NCBI GenBank assembly: GCA_030704615.1
Contig: CM060734.1
Location: 62,510,042-62,574,041 of the forward strand
Direction of reading: 5' to 3'
DNA length: 64,000 nucleotides
Origin: Takakia lepidozioides
Lineage: Eukaryota; Streptophyta; Takakiopsida; Takakiales; Takakiaceae
Below are positions 33,801 to 46,036 of this stretch, one piece after another. The notes below the pieces were generated by a model. That model was not told where the DNA came from, made no database searches, and saw nothing but the letters and a program-made list of their open reading frames with translations. The stretch's first letter is position 1. Each line of letters begins with the position of its first letter. Both the position numbers and the translations under genes were made by a program.

Positions 33801-35082
33801 AAGCTCAAAACCTCCAAATAAGCTATAGTTACTTTGACCCTGACCAAGAATAAAAGAGTGGCCATAAAGACAGCAATTTACAATGGATCTCTGAAAGAAA
33901 TGATGGACAATGATTGTATGGCGACACAAGATCAGCAAGGCAGTCTTGTCTCAGGATGCAAATGTTCATTTTGTAGATCGGGATCAAACCTGGTGCACTG
34001 GATACAGCGGGTCATGATCGTCTTCACTAGAGGCCCTAGATTCTTATCCAAGACAGTCCGTTTTGTTTCAGTGAATCTGCTGCGGTCGGATCCAAAAACC
34101 ATTGATTGATCCTGTAGGTCGCATTCTCCCCCCTGATCGCATATGGGACAGTCCAAGGGATGATTAATCAACAAAAACTCCATCACGCCCTCCCTTGCCT
34201 TTTTACACAACGGAGTATCTGTCTTGATTTTCATACCTGCCAAGCAGACCCAGCTCCACGTCAACATATTTCCCTTTGCTTCACAGGCGGATACTACCGA
34301 GCAATAACCTTGAAGGGACAACGGGAAAGTCAACATCTGGCCCCAAAGAAAGGAAGCAATTTAGAGGTCTCCATTGAAAGGAAGGGAGAACAACAAAGAG
34401 AGAGGGCTGGCAAACAGCAGGGATGTGAGTAAACCTCCAGAGAGAAGATAATTAACAGATATTAGCTGTACAGACCTGGAAGGGCAGGCATCGCACAAGA
34501 TGCTACAGGCTTGGGAGTCTTCTCAACTTCAACAAGGCACATGCGACAATTCCCCGCAATGGAGAGGCGGCTATGATAGCAGAACCTGGGGATGATCACT
34601 CCTCCTAATTCACAAGCCTGAAGCACTGTCATGCCTTTGGGGACCTGCACTGCCTGTCCATCCACACTCACTTCTATCATCTCCTCTGCCTTCGCCACTT
34701 TCGCCCCTACTGCCGGCAGAGCCGCACTGTGCGCGTACCGCAAACCTCCCCGACGCAGAGCAGCACCCACAACCATGCCACTTACATCGCGTGCTACTCC
34801 TCGCACCCTGCCTTCGACTGCACCTCGTAATCCTGAAATTGAGGTGCTCCTGTCATGGCATCCATCATCTGGCCCCAACCCACTTCTTCCTGCATGGTGA
34901 ATATGACGGAGTGCTTGCAAGCTTGACGGTGAGGAAGGCCTACAATCACATAATGCCAATCTTTGACGAAACTGATGTAATGAGCCCTTCAAACAGTCCA
35001 AGGAATCAACGACATGCTTAGCTTCAGCATGAGCCTGCAGGAATGTGATGGTCTTGCGACCCCTCCAACCCATCTTCCACAT
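30867..35082 (-). CDS. NDUFS1: NADH-ubiquinone oxidoreductase 75 kDa subunit, complex I (five exons)
   Basis: This is the largest subunit of the complex I electron-input module in the mitochondrial matrix. Exons (minus strand): 34476-35082, 33990-34236, 33279-33573, 32330-32704 and 30867-31775. All junctions are GT-AG and phases agree, giving 810 codons. Iron-sulfur ligands are visible: [15 protein letters not shown] plus SCAMPALPG ([2Fe-2S]), [18 protein letters not shown] (His-ligated [4Fe-4S]), CIQCTRCVRF and [10 protein letters not shown] ([4Fe-4S]). The C-terminus ends [16 protein letters not shown] as in plants. The first Met gives a long leader; the Met at 34776 ([16 protein letters not shown]) starts a compact presequence and may be the true start (708 residues). 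No break is seen. Confidence 0.95.
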
Positions 35083-35414
35083 TGTCTGCCGATCGGCCTC
35101 GGGGTCTGGTCGCTGGTGACGACGATCGTTAAGAGCTTGGATGGCTTAGTGTGTGGAGCTCGGATGCCTTGGATGGCTCATGCCTGCGCCACAACATGGA
35201 GCCTGACCACGTCTACGGTCTCTGCTCTGTCTGCGCTCTCTCTACTCACCCTTGGCACGACCTTCCTCGTCCCACATACTTAAGTACGACTGTTGCCACA
35301 AAACGCTCTCATGTCGCCAAAGCACGCAGGCAGGCCATACAGGGAACCCTAGCTTTGCTGTCCGCCCCCATCACTCTTTTCTACATATGAGTTTTTTACC
35401 ATCAGTAGATCTGC

Positions 35415-36475
35415 ACTTGAGCAGGTAGCCCAGTGGTCGAGTGTTCGTATTGCTTGCCTGTGCGTAACCTGGGTGATCCTGGGTTCAATCCTTCAACTTG
35501 TTGTGCCTTCAGACGGTCCATTGGGCCCTCCATGGCCTGTGTGTTGAGCAGTAGTGTAGGCTCTATAGGCTCTATAAATTCACTGGACGGTTAACCCCTA
35601 ATGGACGAGGCAGTTTTTGGTGGGCCCCCTCCAAAACAGGATATACCCTCACGGATGAGGGTATATCTCTCAGGAAACTAACATCCACAGGGATGAACCG
35701 TATGAATGGGAGGCTACCTACTTCATCCAGCTTCTGTGAAAATTTCAGCTCATTCCATCCTGTCGTTTGGAAGATTATAAGAAATTTGCAAGCCCAAAAT
35801 TTGGGGGTACTCTCCAAATTTAGAGTGGAAAAATAGTTTGACCAGGAAATTGGATCGACAAAATATTTTTTCCTCGCAAGACCCCGTCCAGATTCCAATT
35901 ATGTGGCATCTAAAGCATGTTGCCCCAAAATTTCAAAGCAGAATTCTAAAATCTTGATAAGGTTGCTTTGTATGGAAAAAAAGGGGGGTCAAAAATACAC
36001 CATGAAGCTCAAATGACATGTATTTCAGGCTTAGGAGGTCGAAATTTCCTTGGAATCTCAATTGCTGCGGTGAAAGTGTTCCTTGAATGATGAACTACTA
36101 CCTTCAAAAAGAAATTCAGAATTCTAACAAAAATTCAGGCAAAGATTTGCATTTGTTTCCATTTGCACTTTTGCCTTGTTGTCACCCCTTCAGCCTGCCA
36201 CATCACTAAGTCAAACCTGCTGGACAACCAATTTTGGGCACCCTTGCACACTAAAAAAATTACTGATGGCATGACTTTCATTATTTTAGGGTGCCATAAA
36301 GACGGGCAGGTGCGTGACATCAAGGTGCACAACTTTCGTTCAGAAAGTTTTTTCATCCAAGGTCATCCAACGATTTGCCATCGTGGATGATTTTTCACGT
36401 GACCTTGACGCGACCCGAAATGGGTGGCCTCGTCCATTAGGGGTTAAGCAAACTTTATCTTTACTAACATTTGGT
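35415..36475 (+). mobile_element. tRNA-derived SINE, split by a TTAA element
   Basis: The left part (35415-35594) carries an A box (TAGCCCAGTGG) and B box (GGGTTCAATCC), then CTTCAGACGGTCCATTGGGC and AAATTCACTGGACGG. The CTTTATCTTT tail resumes at about 36448, after the 35595-36443 insertion. The unsplit family member at 48264 shows the join. Confidence 0.85.
35595..36443. mobile_element. TTAA-flanked TIR element (piggyBac-like), 849 bp
   Basis: Perfect inverted termini CCCCTAATGGACGAGGC and GCCTCGTCCATTAGGGG with TTAA on both sides (35591-35594 and 36444-36447). The SINE it interrupts has a single TTAA at this point in its other copies, so TTAA is the duplicated target. It has no long reading frame. 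Its right part resembles 57440-57621. Confidence 0.85.
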
Positions 36476-36529
36476 TTTTCTACATTTTCCAGACCACCAA
36501 TTATGGAGTAAAAACAGCTTCGTTGAAAA

Positions 36530-37375
36530 GAAGGCGTTTTTTGGCTGGCGAATTTGCGCCAAATTTTGACCTCAGAAAAAATAAATAAAAAATAATATAT
36601 ATATATATATATTCTGTCGCAAATTCCCTGGTTTTTCATGGATGAAATCGCCAAATTTCTCCAAATGAAAAATAAATTACGGATGGATTCGCCAAATATG
36701 GAGGATATAAATGGATTTATGAAATGGATGATTCTGTCCTAATTTCAATGGATGAACAGAATGTATGGCTATTTTTTGCCAAACTCTGTAGCCACTCGTG
36801 GCCTTTTTCAAATTCGAGAAAAAAAACACTTCAAACCTGGGGGAAAAAACAAAAATAAAAAACCCAGGAGCTACTGCTCGAAATTCAGGCCCTTGAGGAG
36901 GGGGAAAAATTAACCCCCTTTCATATAAGCGATTGGGCATGCACACAAGGGGATTGGTATGGCTTGCACAACATAAGCAGAAACGGTGTGCGCAGAAAAA
37001 AAAACCCCGTGAGCAGAATGGGGGTGGTATGTATGCAAGCAAAAATACATATAGTAGACGGACATAGGGTCTTTCTGCGTCAACGGGTCTACATCAGCGT
37101 TTTTCTTTTGGCGAATTTTCGCCAAATGGCGACCTCAAAAAATAGAAAAGAATATTCCATGAGCAAATTCCATGTTTTTTCATGGATGAAATCGCCAAAT
37201 TTCTCCAAAAATAATAATTTTTATGGATGAATTCGCCAAATATGGATGATCTGAATGGATGAAAGTACAGATTTGGATGATTCTGTCCTACTTTGAATGG
37301 ATGAATAGAGTATATGCCTAATTTTTGCAAAACTCTGTAGCCACTCGTGCTATTTTTCGAATTTAAAAAAAAAAC
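36530..37375. repeat. Two direct repeats of about 270 bp flanking a SINE piece
   Basis: Units at about 36540-36820 and 37095-37370 share TTCATGGATGAAATCGCCAA, ATTTCTCCAAA, TTCGCCAAATATGGA, GGATGATTCTGTCCTA and CTCTGTAGCCACTCGTG. Between them lies an antisense SINE 3' part (36830-36955). A related fragment is near 47300-47350. The unit's nature is unknown; LTR-like flanks were considered, but no internal coding or primer-binding site was found. Confidence 0.6.
36830..36955 (-). mobile_element. SINE 3' part (family of 51416-51660)
   Basis: The reverse complement reads CTTATATGAAAGGGGGTTAA, then TTTTTCCCCCTCCTCAAGGG and CCTGAATTTCGAGCAGTAGC, matching 51560-51640. Confidence 0.7.
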
Positions 37376-37599
37376 TCTGGTCTACATGGTGTGTGAATAT
37401 AATTTTAAACATATAAAAAAGAACCACATGCTCAGTAAAGATAATTTCAACCATGACATTGATTGCCTAAAAACTAGAGCATGAAAGGGAGAAAACCAAA
37501 AGGAAAAAAAGTTAATAAAGTTTTACAGGGCTACAATCAATCCCCCTGTTCTCTTGTTTAAAAAAAAATTTAAAAAGAAAAAACCCAATTTGCTGGCGA

Positions 37600-37735
37600 A
37601 ACCCAATTTTTGGTATACTGGTATACTCTCCCCCTTCCCTGGGCGGTAGTCCCATTTTTCAGCAGGGTTACAACTGCGAAAGAGGTTATTTTTTCTTCTC
37701 TCACTATCAAGGGGCCTGGTTACTAATATTTGTCT
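37600..37735 (+). mobile_element. SINE-type 3' domain
   Basis: CTTCCCTGGGCGGTAGTC, AAAGAGGTTATTTTTTCTTC and TCAAGGGGCCTGGTTACTAA match the pattern at 51660-51900. No head or tail is clear. From here to 38236 nothing else is recognised. Confidence 0.45.
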
Positions 37736-38236
37736 ATATGAAAGTTCATACATTCACTATTGTCTATAGACAATTGGAAATTAGTCCTAGTCACATGGTT
37801 TGCAATGTCTAGTTGCGATTACAGTTTTGATGGGTGTCATTTTGAACATGTGTTGGGATCACTGATGATATATCCTCACATATGGGACCGGATGTTGAGA
37901 GATTAGGGATGATTGGCTCGTAATTATCACTTTTACTTGGCAAAGTAGGAGAAGTAGAGAAAAGTATTTGAAGTGGGTTTTGCGAAACAAACTGATCGCC
38001 TGCTGATATCATAATGTCTGTGTTATATTTGACCAAACTAATATTCGTCTTTGCAAATTCAATGCCCAAAGGACATCTTCTTTTGGCCTACCCTCCTTTT
38101 GAACTTGAGTGTAAGTACTACTCGGAATCTTGGTTTCCTTGCAACCGGAGCTACAATTCGGCTGTGTGAGTTGTGTGGTGGGGCAAGGATTTGAGCTGTA
38201 GAGTCGGTTTGCAGGTGACCTGTAGCTGGAGTTCAC

Positions 38237-41200
38237 ATGGCAAGCTGTGGGCTGCTCTTGTTATCTCCCCCATGGGTCCCGCTGCCTCTGAGGCCTTCTC
38301 GCATGAGAGACACAAGCAATGTCGGACGCCTGGATGCACAGTGCCTTTGCGGGTTTGTGACAAGCAGAGGGGTAATTAGGCTTGAAGGCTTCCAAATCCC
38401 GTACCGCAGGTGGGGCAACCCACGGACCACCAGGGCCAGCACTGAAGAGAATTTGGAGACTTCTAATGTAAGTTGTTGCCTTCTTTGTAGTGTATTATTT
38501 GCGGGGTTTGGATCATCTCCTTTCCCTCAATCTTAAATTCTTCTTATAGCACTTTCTGTCTGGGCGTTATAAAGCCCCTTTCCCTGTCTTTCTTTCTGTT
38601 ACCTCCGCTTGTGGCTAGATGTTACCAAGCTCAAACTAAAAAATTGCGTTCTGATTCTTTGCGCCGACCAGGGAGGGGTTTTATGCTTCGGTGTCTATGT
38701 CTAGCTATGAAATCTGTGTGATAGCCTGACGGTCCTGCTTCCATTTACCTGACATTATGTACTTGAATCACCAGATGAACGTTCTGATGACATTCCAATC
38801 ACCTTCTCTGCAAACGGAATATCATTCAGCTCAATCGTATGTAAATGGAGAAGAGAAGATTGTTTATCAGCCTTGAAAATTCATCTTTTTGAAAATCTGG
38901 CAGATTTGAAACCTATCCCTCTTTATCGCAGGATGGTTCTTTAATCGTCACTACGTTGAATTGAAAAGTGTTGTCTGTATGAGCTCGTACAGAGTTTCCT
39001 CCCACTCTTCGACCGTGAGTATGGAACTGCGATAGCCCTCTCAAAGTGAAATGCAATCCACTTGAACGATTCAACTTCACTCGTGCTCGATGAGATGGTT
39101 TATTTGAGTGAGCCGCCGAATGGACTGAGGCAATGTCAAGCCTACCGTCAAAGAAGGTGTACTTGTAAAGCCCCAGTCACAGGTCAAGGTTAAAGAGTAT
39201 TCTGGGGGACTGGGCCTTCTTCTCAGTGAAAACCTGAGAGAAAGTGAGAGAAGAAGGGAACTTTATAATAGAGGGAAGGATGGGGAGTGGGATGGGAGAT
39301 AGAGTTAGAAAGACAGAGTGATGTAATCAGACTCTTGTAAAATTGTGGCCATACACCTTGCGCCCAATTTGGACTGGACAGAAAGGAAGTTAAGGGAAGG
39401 AGAAACCGTGTATATGTTGTGCTAATGATTTGAAGACAGAACAATTTATCGTGAAATAGTTGATATCTCCTTTTTTTTTCACATGCCATACTTTTCTGGT
39501 GACTGGTGCAGGGTCCTGTAACAACATCAACCTCTGAGAATGAGAAAGAGGAGTTGGCATTAAAGGTACTGTCTTGTCTCTGTAGGCGCTTGTCTCTTTT
39601 TATTCCTTGATATTGGTTATTTGTTCATTCTCTGTAACTCTGTTATATTGGCACAGGGAGGGCTTGTAGAACAAAACGGGTATGTGAGGAAAGGATAAAG
39701 AGGAGAGAGAGTTTTTTTTTTGAGAAGACGCTTATGTACATAGTAGGCTTGGAATAGTCTGGAATAGGCATGGGTTTGGAGTTATATTCCTAATTTTGCT
39801 GGAATAGTCCTCGCATTGTTAGAGTGTTGATGCACAACTGGCATGCACATCCTATCAGAGAGTGTGGCATTGCTACTACTAGAGCACGCTAACAGACATG
39901 AATTATTTGGCTGTGATTGCAATGCCAGCCACACTGGACACAACAAAGCGTCAGGTAGGGAAAGTGGACACACAAAGCGTTGGACACACAAAGCGTCAAG
40001 GTAGGGAAAGAAAGGAATTTCAGGAGCAGCCGCAAGAGCAGCCGCAATGCTGCAGACCTGTCCAAGCTGAAGCCAGGCATTCCTGAGAAGCGAATCGATG
40101 GAACAGGCTATCGAGAAACCATTTTTTCAGGCCGGGGCAATACCACTGGTTAGTGTGTGTTCTCTTCCTCCTTCAAGAAAAATTCGTTTTTATTTCTCCT
40201 CTTGCACTTTCTTTGGTAAATGGGGTAGGTGCAGATCGTTGTACTGGGTAATTGCAGGAGAAACAAAGAAAGATGTAAGGTTTACGACAAGCCCACAAAA
40301 CTTATGGCAAAAACATGCAGGGAAGATGTAGGAGCAAGGAACGGAATGAATCTTTATAAAGAAGAATGAGACAAAAGAAGAATGATATGAGAAAGAAGAG
40401 GGGCACTCAACTAGCAGCCCAAAAACCCACTATTCAACATCCAGAGATTCTCTATGGTGGAGTAGCCAGGCATTTCTGGTCCTCATAATGAAAGATCTCA
40501 GCAAGATATTGGTTGTCCTGAAATAGGCAATAGTATGGACCCCGGATTTCATTATAGAGAGGACACTGACAGAAAAATTGTTCTCCAGTCTCAATCGTCC
40601 GTCTGTCTTCTCTAGCTCAAGCCAGGGACAAGTTGTCAACGCGCTCCAGGTTCCCATCTACCAGTCTATATCCACAGGCTCTGTGAGCTAACGCCAATGC
40701 CCATAGAAGAGACAGAATCACTGATTGTGTTGGAGCTCCATCAGAAGGCACCCCTAAGCCAATGTAACCCTCCAAGGCACATCCCAAAGCGAGCAAGAAA
40801 GGAAACTTTGTAATGTCCACTGGAAACCAAGGAACTTATAGGATAAGAACAAATCAACTGAAAATCAGGCTCAAATCATTCCGTGAAGTTGGAGCACCTT
40901 TTGAAGAATGTACTCGTAAGACATTGTTTGCCATAGCCTGAGTACCTTTTGAAGGTGAGCTACGAAGCATCTCTGGTCTTTGTATCCAACTGCCTTTAGC
41001 ACGGATGAGCAGCCTCTGGTAACATAGCATCTCCCTGTTATTATACACAGGACAGGAAAGGAAGAATGATGTTCTCTCCATGAATTGCAAGCTGAGTGCA
41101 GTATAATAAGCCAGTTGCGCGTTGCACTCTGGAGATTGTATGAATTAACTCTAAAAGTCCCCAAGCCCCACTGACTGATGTGGTATCTGAGGACGAGGAG

Positions 41201-44200
41201 AACCTCAAGAAAATACCAGAATCATAATAAATTAGGAAAAAAATATCAAGGTAACATGGTAGATAATTAGTAAGGCGCCAAGATGTGGTGACCCCTATGA
41301 AGGCATCCTTGTAGAACTCAGCAAGCTCATGACATCCACAGAAATCCGCAAGAGCTTATGGGACAGGAACGCATAACACACATAACAAGCCTAAATCATC
41401 AAGAGACTTTCTTATGAGTCACGCTTTGCCAGTACACATATATCATTTCTGTTTGGCAACCGTCCTTGGCCTATTGGACGAATTTCGTTTCATCTCATAT
41501 TCCTCTGGGACCTCTTAGATGCTATTCAACCTGAGGAATCCATCTCCTCCTCTTTGCTTTCTCTGTACTAGGCTATGGTGTTCTAATTGTAAGAGAAACA
41601 TTGCTTTAACTGGTTTTTCATACCCAACACGTGAAAGTGAGTCTCAATGGAAGAAATAAAAGGTTGAATACAAGGAAGAATCATTCAAATATAGATGGAT
41701 CTTCTACAAGTTGAGTGGTTGAGCAAAGTCTGCATGCCACTTCTTTTGCCGTGTACTGGATGTTAGGGACGCCCGAGCAGCAGCCAAGTAAGTGGGGTCT
41801 ATCAGAAGCAGAGCTGTTTTTGTCAAAGGGGGCACCCACAGAAGGGACGGGCTTAGGAGGAGAGGCCATGGAGCCAGGCACTAGTGAGATTGTCTCTCGA
41901 CGCTTGGCTATAGGAATTGGGCTCACGGTGCTTGCAGTTGGGTTAGCTTTTGTGAGTCATTCGCCCCTATTTTGCTGTTTGGTGTAATAGGTAATGGGCA
42001 TCCTTCTGTCCCTTCTCATTATCTCTATGAGAATATTCCATCTGAGCTGGATATATTTCAAATCATGGTGATTCCACGATAAATTCTAGTAGGGTTTGTC
42101 TCCTGCCCAAATTCACAGAGAATGGCCTATGAGTACACTTCCACTCTGAGGAGGGTAGAAAGTTAAATGCTAGAGTCAACTTATCATGGCCGAATTGCTG
42201 ACTTGTATGGGTATTCAGATCTCTCACCCTCCTCCTCTACTCTTTAAGAGTCAGCTTGTTGGAATCTTGCCAAGACAAATTTCTGGGTTAGTAGATTTCC
42301 AAAGCTGAACAGTAGCTTGAAAATTCTCTGAATCTGAAATGCAAGCCAGTCATGGCAGGGCTGAATTGTGCCACTTAGACTTCTTGGTATGGCTTTGTGG
42401 CCATCGATCTACACCTGGTCTAAGGGAGCAGAAATTGGGGTGAAAGGGGGAGGGAGGGTGGAGAAGAGACCTGAATGGCACTCAGTACCATCTTTAAAGC
42501 TTGCCCTGGTGGAGGGAGTCCTAAGAAGGGATATTTCATAAGGTTCCCAGGCGGGCAGACTGTTCATGCTTGTATCTCCCATAAAGGTGACTTCCAAACA
42601 GGTAGCTCCCATATGCACTGTTCAAGGACCAGATTGAGCACAGGATTGTGTTTCTGATTTTGTATTTTGGAGAACAGCAGCAGGAAAAACAATTGGGTGG
42701 CCTTTTTCTAAGACCACTGAGTGTATGATCCTGGATTGGGTGTGGACATAGTTCAAGCTGCCAACAGGCAGACCTTCCAAGCCTCTCTTCTTGTATATGG
42801 TGTCCATTCTCCGGCTACAAGAGCAACTTAAGTCCTTGGAAGATTCCGCATCCGGTAAACCAAATTCACAGACTTTTCTTGGTTTGTTGGAAAGACCATT
42901 TCGGGAGGCTTTTGCTCCCTGAACGGGACCCCTGTTTTTTTGGTTTGTTCAGATCTTGCAGACTCACTCAGTTGAGTGTTGAATTATATTGGATTTATTC
43001 TAGGGAAGTATTTGTTTTTCTTCTGGGTGTTTTATTTCATCTGATCTCCATTGTATGATCTACATGGCCCGACAACAGATGTACTTATCTCGCATTATGA
43101 AAATCAGGGAACGTTAGAAATTCACTTCCTTTCTTGGTTCATGCCTTCTTGTCTTTGAGTTTTCTGCAGACGTTATAAATTATCATTACATTTGATTTCG
43201 TCACGAAGTCTGTTTTGCGGATGGGCTGCAGACGCTGATGTGGTGCGGAAACAATTGCAACGGGCTGGAACTCCAGAGGAAATAAAGAACAATTTTCTTA
43301 GGTTGGACCCTCAGTGCCTATTTTTCTTCACTTTGTATGAGCAATATCTTCTCTCTGTGCTGTGCTGCTTATCAAGGATCAATGGACTTTGTTTCTTGTT
43401 ACATAGCACTCCCGACCCAGTTGCAATGTTTTCTGGGTATATGCAGTGCGGCGGCATGGCTGGATGGAGAAGAATCGGAGCGAGCCTCCTCCCTTGCCTA
43501 CAACATATTTGAGTACCTTGATCAGGTTACCCCTGCATACCTCCTCCTTATTTCTCAATGTGGATGCCCACTGGGATAGTTGAGTGCAAATGTCTTTTCA
43601 TTTTAGGTTTGGCTAATGTTCCATTGCTACTCAGAGGGGCCATCTGCCATGGCAGATTGCCCTCGGAAGAAAGCTGTGCATTGGAGTTCATTCAAAATGG
43701 CATGCAAAGCTGGTGCTTGAGTTCGGATTGCAAATGGAACTCCAGAGGAAATAAAAAGCTGGTGCTTGAGTTCGGATTGCAAATGGAACTCCAGAGGAAA
43801 TAAAGAACAAGTGATCATGCCCTATTTCCCATATGGACTGATCTTTCCTAACAAGGATCATGGACTGGTGTTCATAGCACTTTGCTGTTTCTAATATGAT
43901 GCGGCCCAACTTTTGTGAACCTGATCAGGCTTGTACCTCCTCATTTCTCAATGTAACAATAGCGCAATTTTTTCTGGGTGCCAGGCAGACTACACCAAAT
44001 ACTTTGAAAGTTTGGGCCAGCCTACGCCCACTCAACAGTAATTTCCTAGGCCCGTCATGTCTGCGCATTTATAATTGTTTTCCTATGAACTGGTCCGCTT
44101 GTCAAGGGTTGTATATTTTTCAAAGCTTGTCTTGAAACCCCCATGGACATACAGATGACAAAAAAAAGGACAGGGAGGAGGCGGAAAGGGGGATTGTATA

Positions 44201-45314
44201 CCCCCATCAATGTCCACGCATGTGATCTGGGCTGTAAGGGGAAAAACTGACTGTTGTCATAGCCCACTACGTGCAGTGAGTACTGCATCCAATGGGATGT
44301 TATTCCTTTGTCTATTCTTGTTTCGAAACTGCAATGAGCAGCAGGATCTGCATCACTTTGCTTCTAAGTTCTTTTCAAAAGGTTCAAAATTCCTGGTGTT
44401 GTGGGAGTAGATCTTCTGTTGGTGCGCTTCTTCGTTATGAGTAGTCAATGAAGTGTCCTTGGTCCACGCCCTCTCATGACCTTGCTTTCTTCCAATGAGG
44501 TTGTTAGATGACGTCTTCATATTGTTGGAGGACCCCATGGTTTGAGTGGTCCATGCTTGTAGAGGCATGTGTTCCAATGAGTGTTGCTCAGTGTATGCAT
44601 TTTCTCCCTCTGCAGGGTTGAGTTTTCTCAATTCAGTCTGCAGTCGATCAAGGTGGGTGCTGTTTTGATCTGAACCTTTATAAACCACAGGTCAATGAAT
44701 CTCTGTTTCAGGAGGCCTCTGACATCATTGTACGTCATTTTCTTGTATTATTCTGGCAGAAATGCCTTGCTCTAGACCTAACCATACAAGGGGGTTTACG
44801 GGGGGAATGAGAAGAGCATTATGGGGCCCAGCACCAAAGGGTGAAGGCTCTGTATCGTGTCCCTTTAGCACTTGCTTTTGGTTTTAGCTATCCAACCACG
44901 ACATTGATTTTTCTTCTATCTGATCTCAAACAGAATATTAAGCACAAAGCAACCAAGATACATCAAGTTTGGTATGAGTGTTCTACTTGGCCATGGCAGT
45001 AGATGATGGAGGTGCTTGTCCAGATTTGTCGGTTCAAAAGGTTGTGGAATGTGCAGTTCATTTCAACAAGGGTTTTTGATGTGTTTTATTAATGTTCCTT
45101 ATTGCAGGCTGCCAGACAAAAGGTGGAAGAGTTTTTAACACGTATTCCCCGAGAGTTCCTTTGGACCTTCCAGTTCACTGGCAATGGGCACGCTGAAGCC
45201 CAGATTGATCTCATTCAATGTGCCCATACTAAACTTCATTTCTTAGGCTATTTGGGTCCAAATTGTGGCACTTACACATTATACATGCAGGCAATGTGCA
45301 ATGAAGCTCTTTAG
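38237..45314 (+). CDS. Predicted plastid membrane protein, family not recognised (many exons)
   Basis: Exons with GT-AG borders and matching phases: 38237-38467 (MASCGLLLLSPPWVPLPLRP, transit-peptide-like), 39512-39565, 39657-39679, 40024-40148 (KLKPGIPEKRIDGTGYRET), 41767-41951 (ending in a hydrophobic helix, SRRLAIGIGLTVLAVGLAF), 42758-42854 (LPTGRPSKPLFLYMVSILRL), 43232-43301 (DADVVRKQLQRAGTPEEIKN) and 43447-43525 (AAAWLDGEESERASSLAYNI). Later exons are tentative: 43985-44037 (ADYTKYFESLG), perhaps 44712-44729, and 45108-45314 (AARQKVEEFLTRI); one join is not phase-consistent. One membrane segment plus a presequence suggests a thylakoid or envelope protein. No function is claimed. Confidence 0.6.
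43690..43990 (+). repeat. Partial duplication of exon 43232-43301 and its downstream intron
   Basis: GGAACTCCAGAGGAAATAAA from the exon recurs at 43738 and 43786, inside two tandem 48-base units (GCTGGTGCTTGAGTTCGGAT). Downstream, CAAGGATCATGGACT, ATAGCACTT and TTTTCTGGG echo 43375-43440. The duplicate is out of frame and lies within an intron of the gene. Confidence 0.6.
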
Positions 45315-45734
45315 ATCAAAACTCTTTTTACTACTCGAATGTATGCAATTGGACTCAAACTGGAAAATTGGATAAAGCGTTTTTCCTAATTGCATACATT
45401 TTTGCTGCAATATCACTCTACAATCTGACTCACTGACTCATAAACTGTTTATCATCTAGTCTAGTGGCACCTGTTTATTTCAGTAACTAGCAGATTGTGG
45501 GTTGATAGATTTTTGCTTGCCCTCTGGTAAGGGCAAATAGATTCGAGAATATTATTTATCCTATTGGTAAGGGTAATGAAAATTTGATGATTTATTTATC
45601 CTCCGGGTAATTGGTAAAGGCAAATATATTTATAAGGGTAAATGATTTACCTTTTTATATATCCACAGGGTAGATCAAGGATGCATCGAAGAATATATGA
45701 TTTTTTGTGTTTATTATGCTCAACTCTATATTGC

Positions 45735-45880
45735 AGTGTCTTCCTGGGTCAGCCTCTATGGCACCCTATGGTGAGGTTATTTTTTCCTCCATTGTAATCC
45801 CTGGGCATTTTGTCCACCTGCATAAGGTTCAGAGGCCTGCGTCCCTCTTCTCTAAAAAAAAACAAAAATCCAAAAAAACC
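45735..45880 (+). mobile_element. SINE-type 3' domain with A-rich tail
   Basis: GGGTCAGCCTCTATGGCACC, GGTGAGGTTATTTTTTCCTC, AGGCCTGCGTCCCTCTTCTC and an A-rich tail, as at 28190 and 57795. Confidence 0.5.
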
Positions 45881-46036
45881 AAAAGCAAAAAACTCTATAT
45901 TCATTTTCTCAAGGTGGTCATTTTTGGTGTAATAGTAGGGCTGATTATATGATATTGTGAGTAATAAGAGGGATCATGATGTTACCGTGGTTTTCATCAG
46001 ACCTAAGATAATAACCAAACAAAGCAAAATAAGACC

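Noticed and set aside
35415-35490. tRNA gene
   Set aside because: A and B boxes are present, but no cloverleaf stems pair, and the unit recurs with a CTTTAT tail; it is a SINE head. The same applies at 48264, 50880 and 51420.
36530-37375. LTR retrotransposon flanked by LTRs
   Set aside because: No TG/CA termini, primer-binding site, polypurine tract or coding sequence between the repeats.
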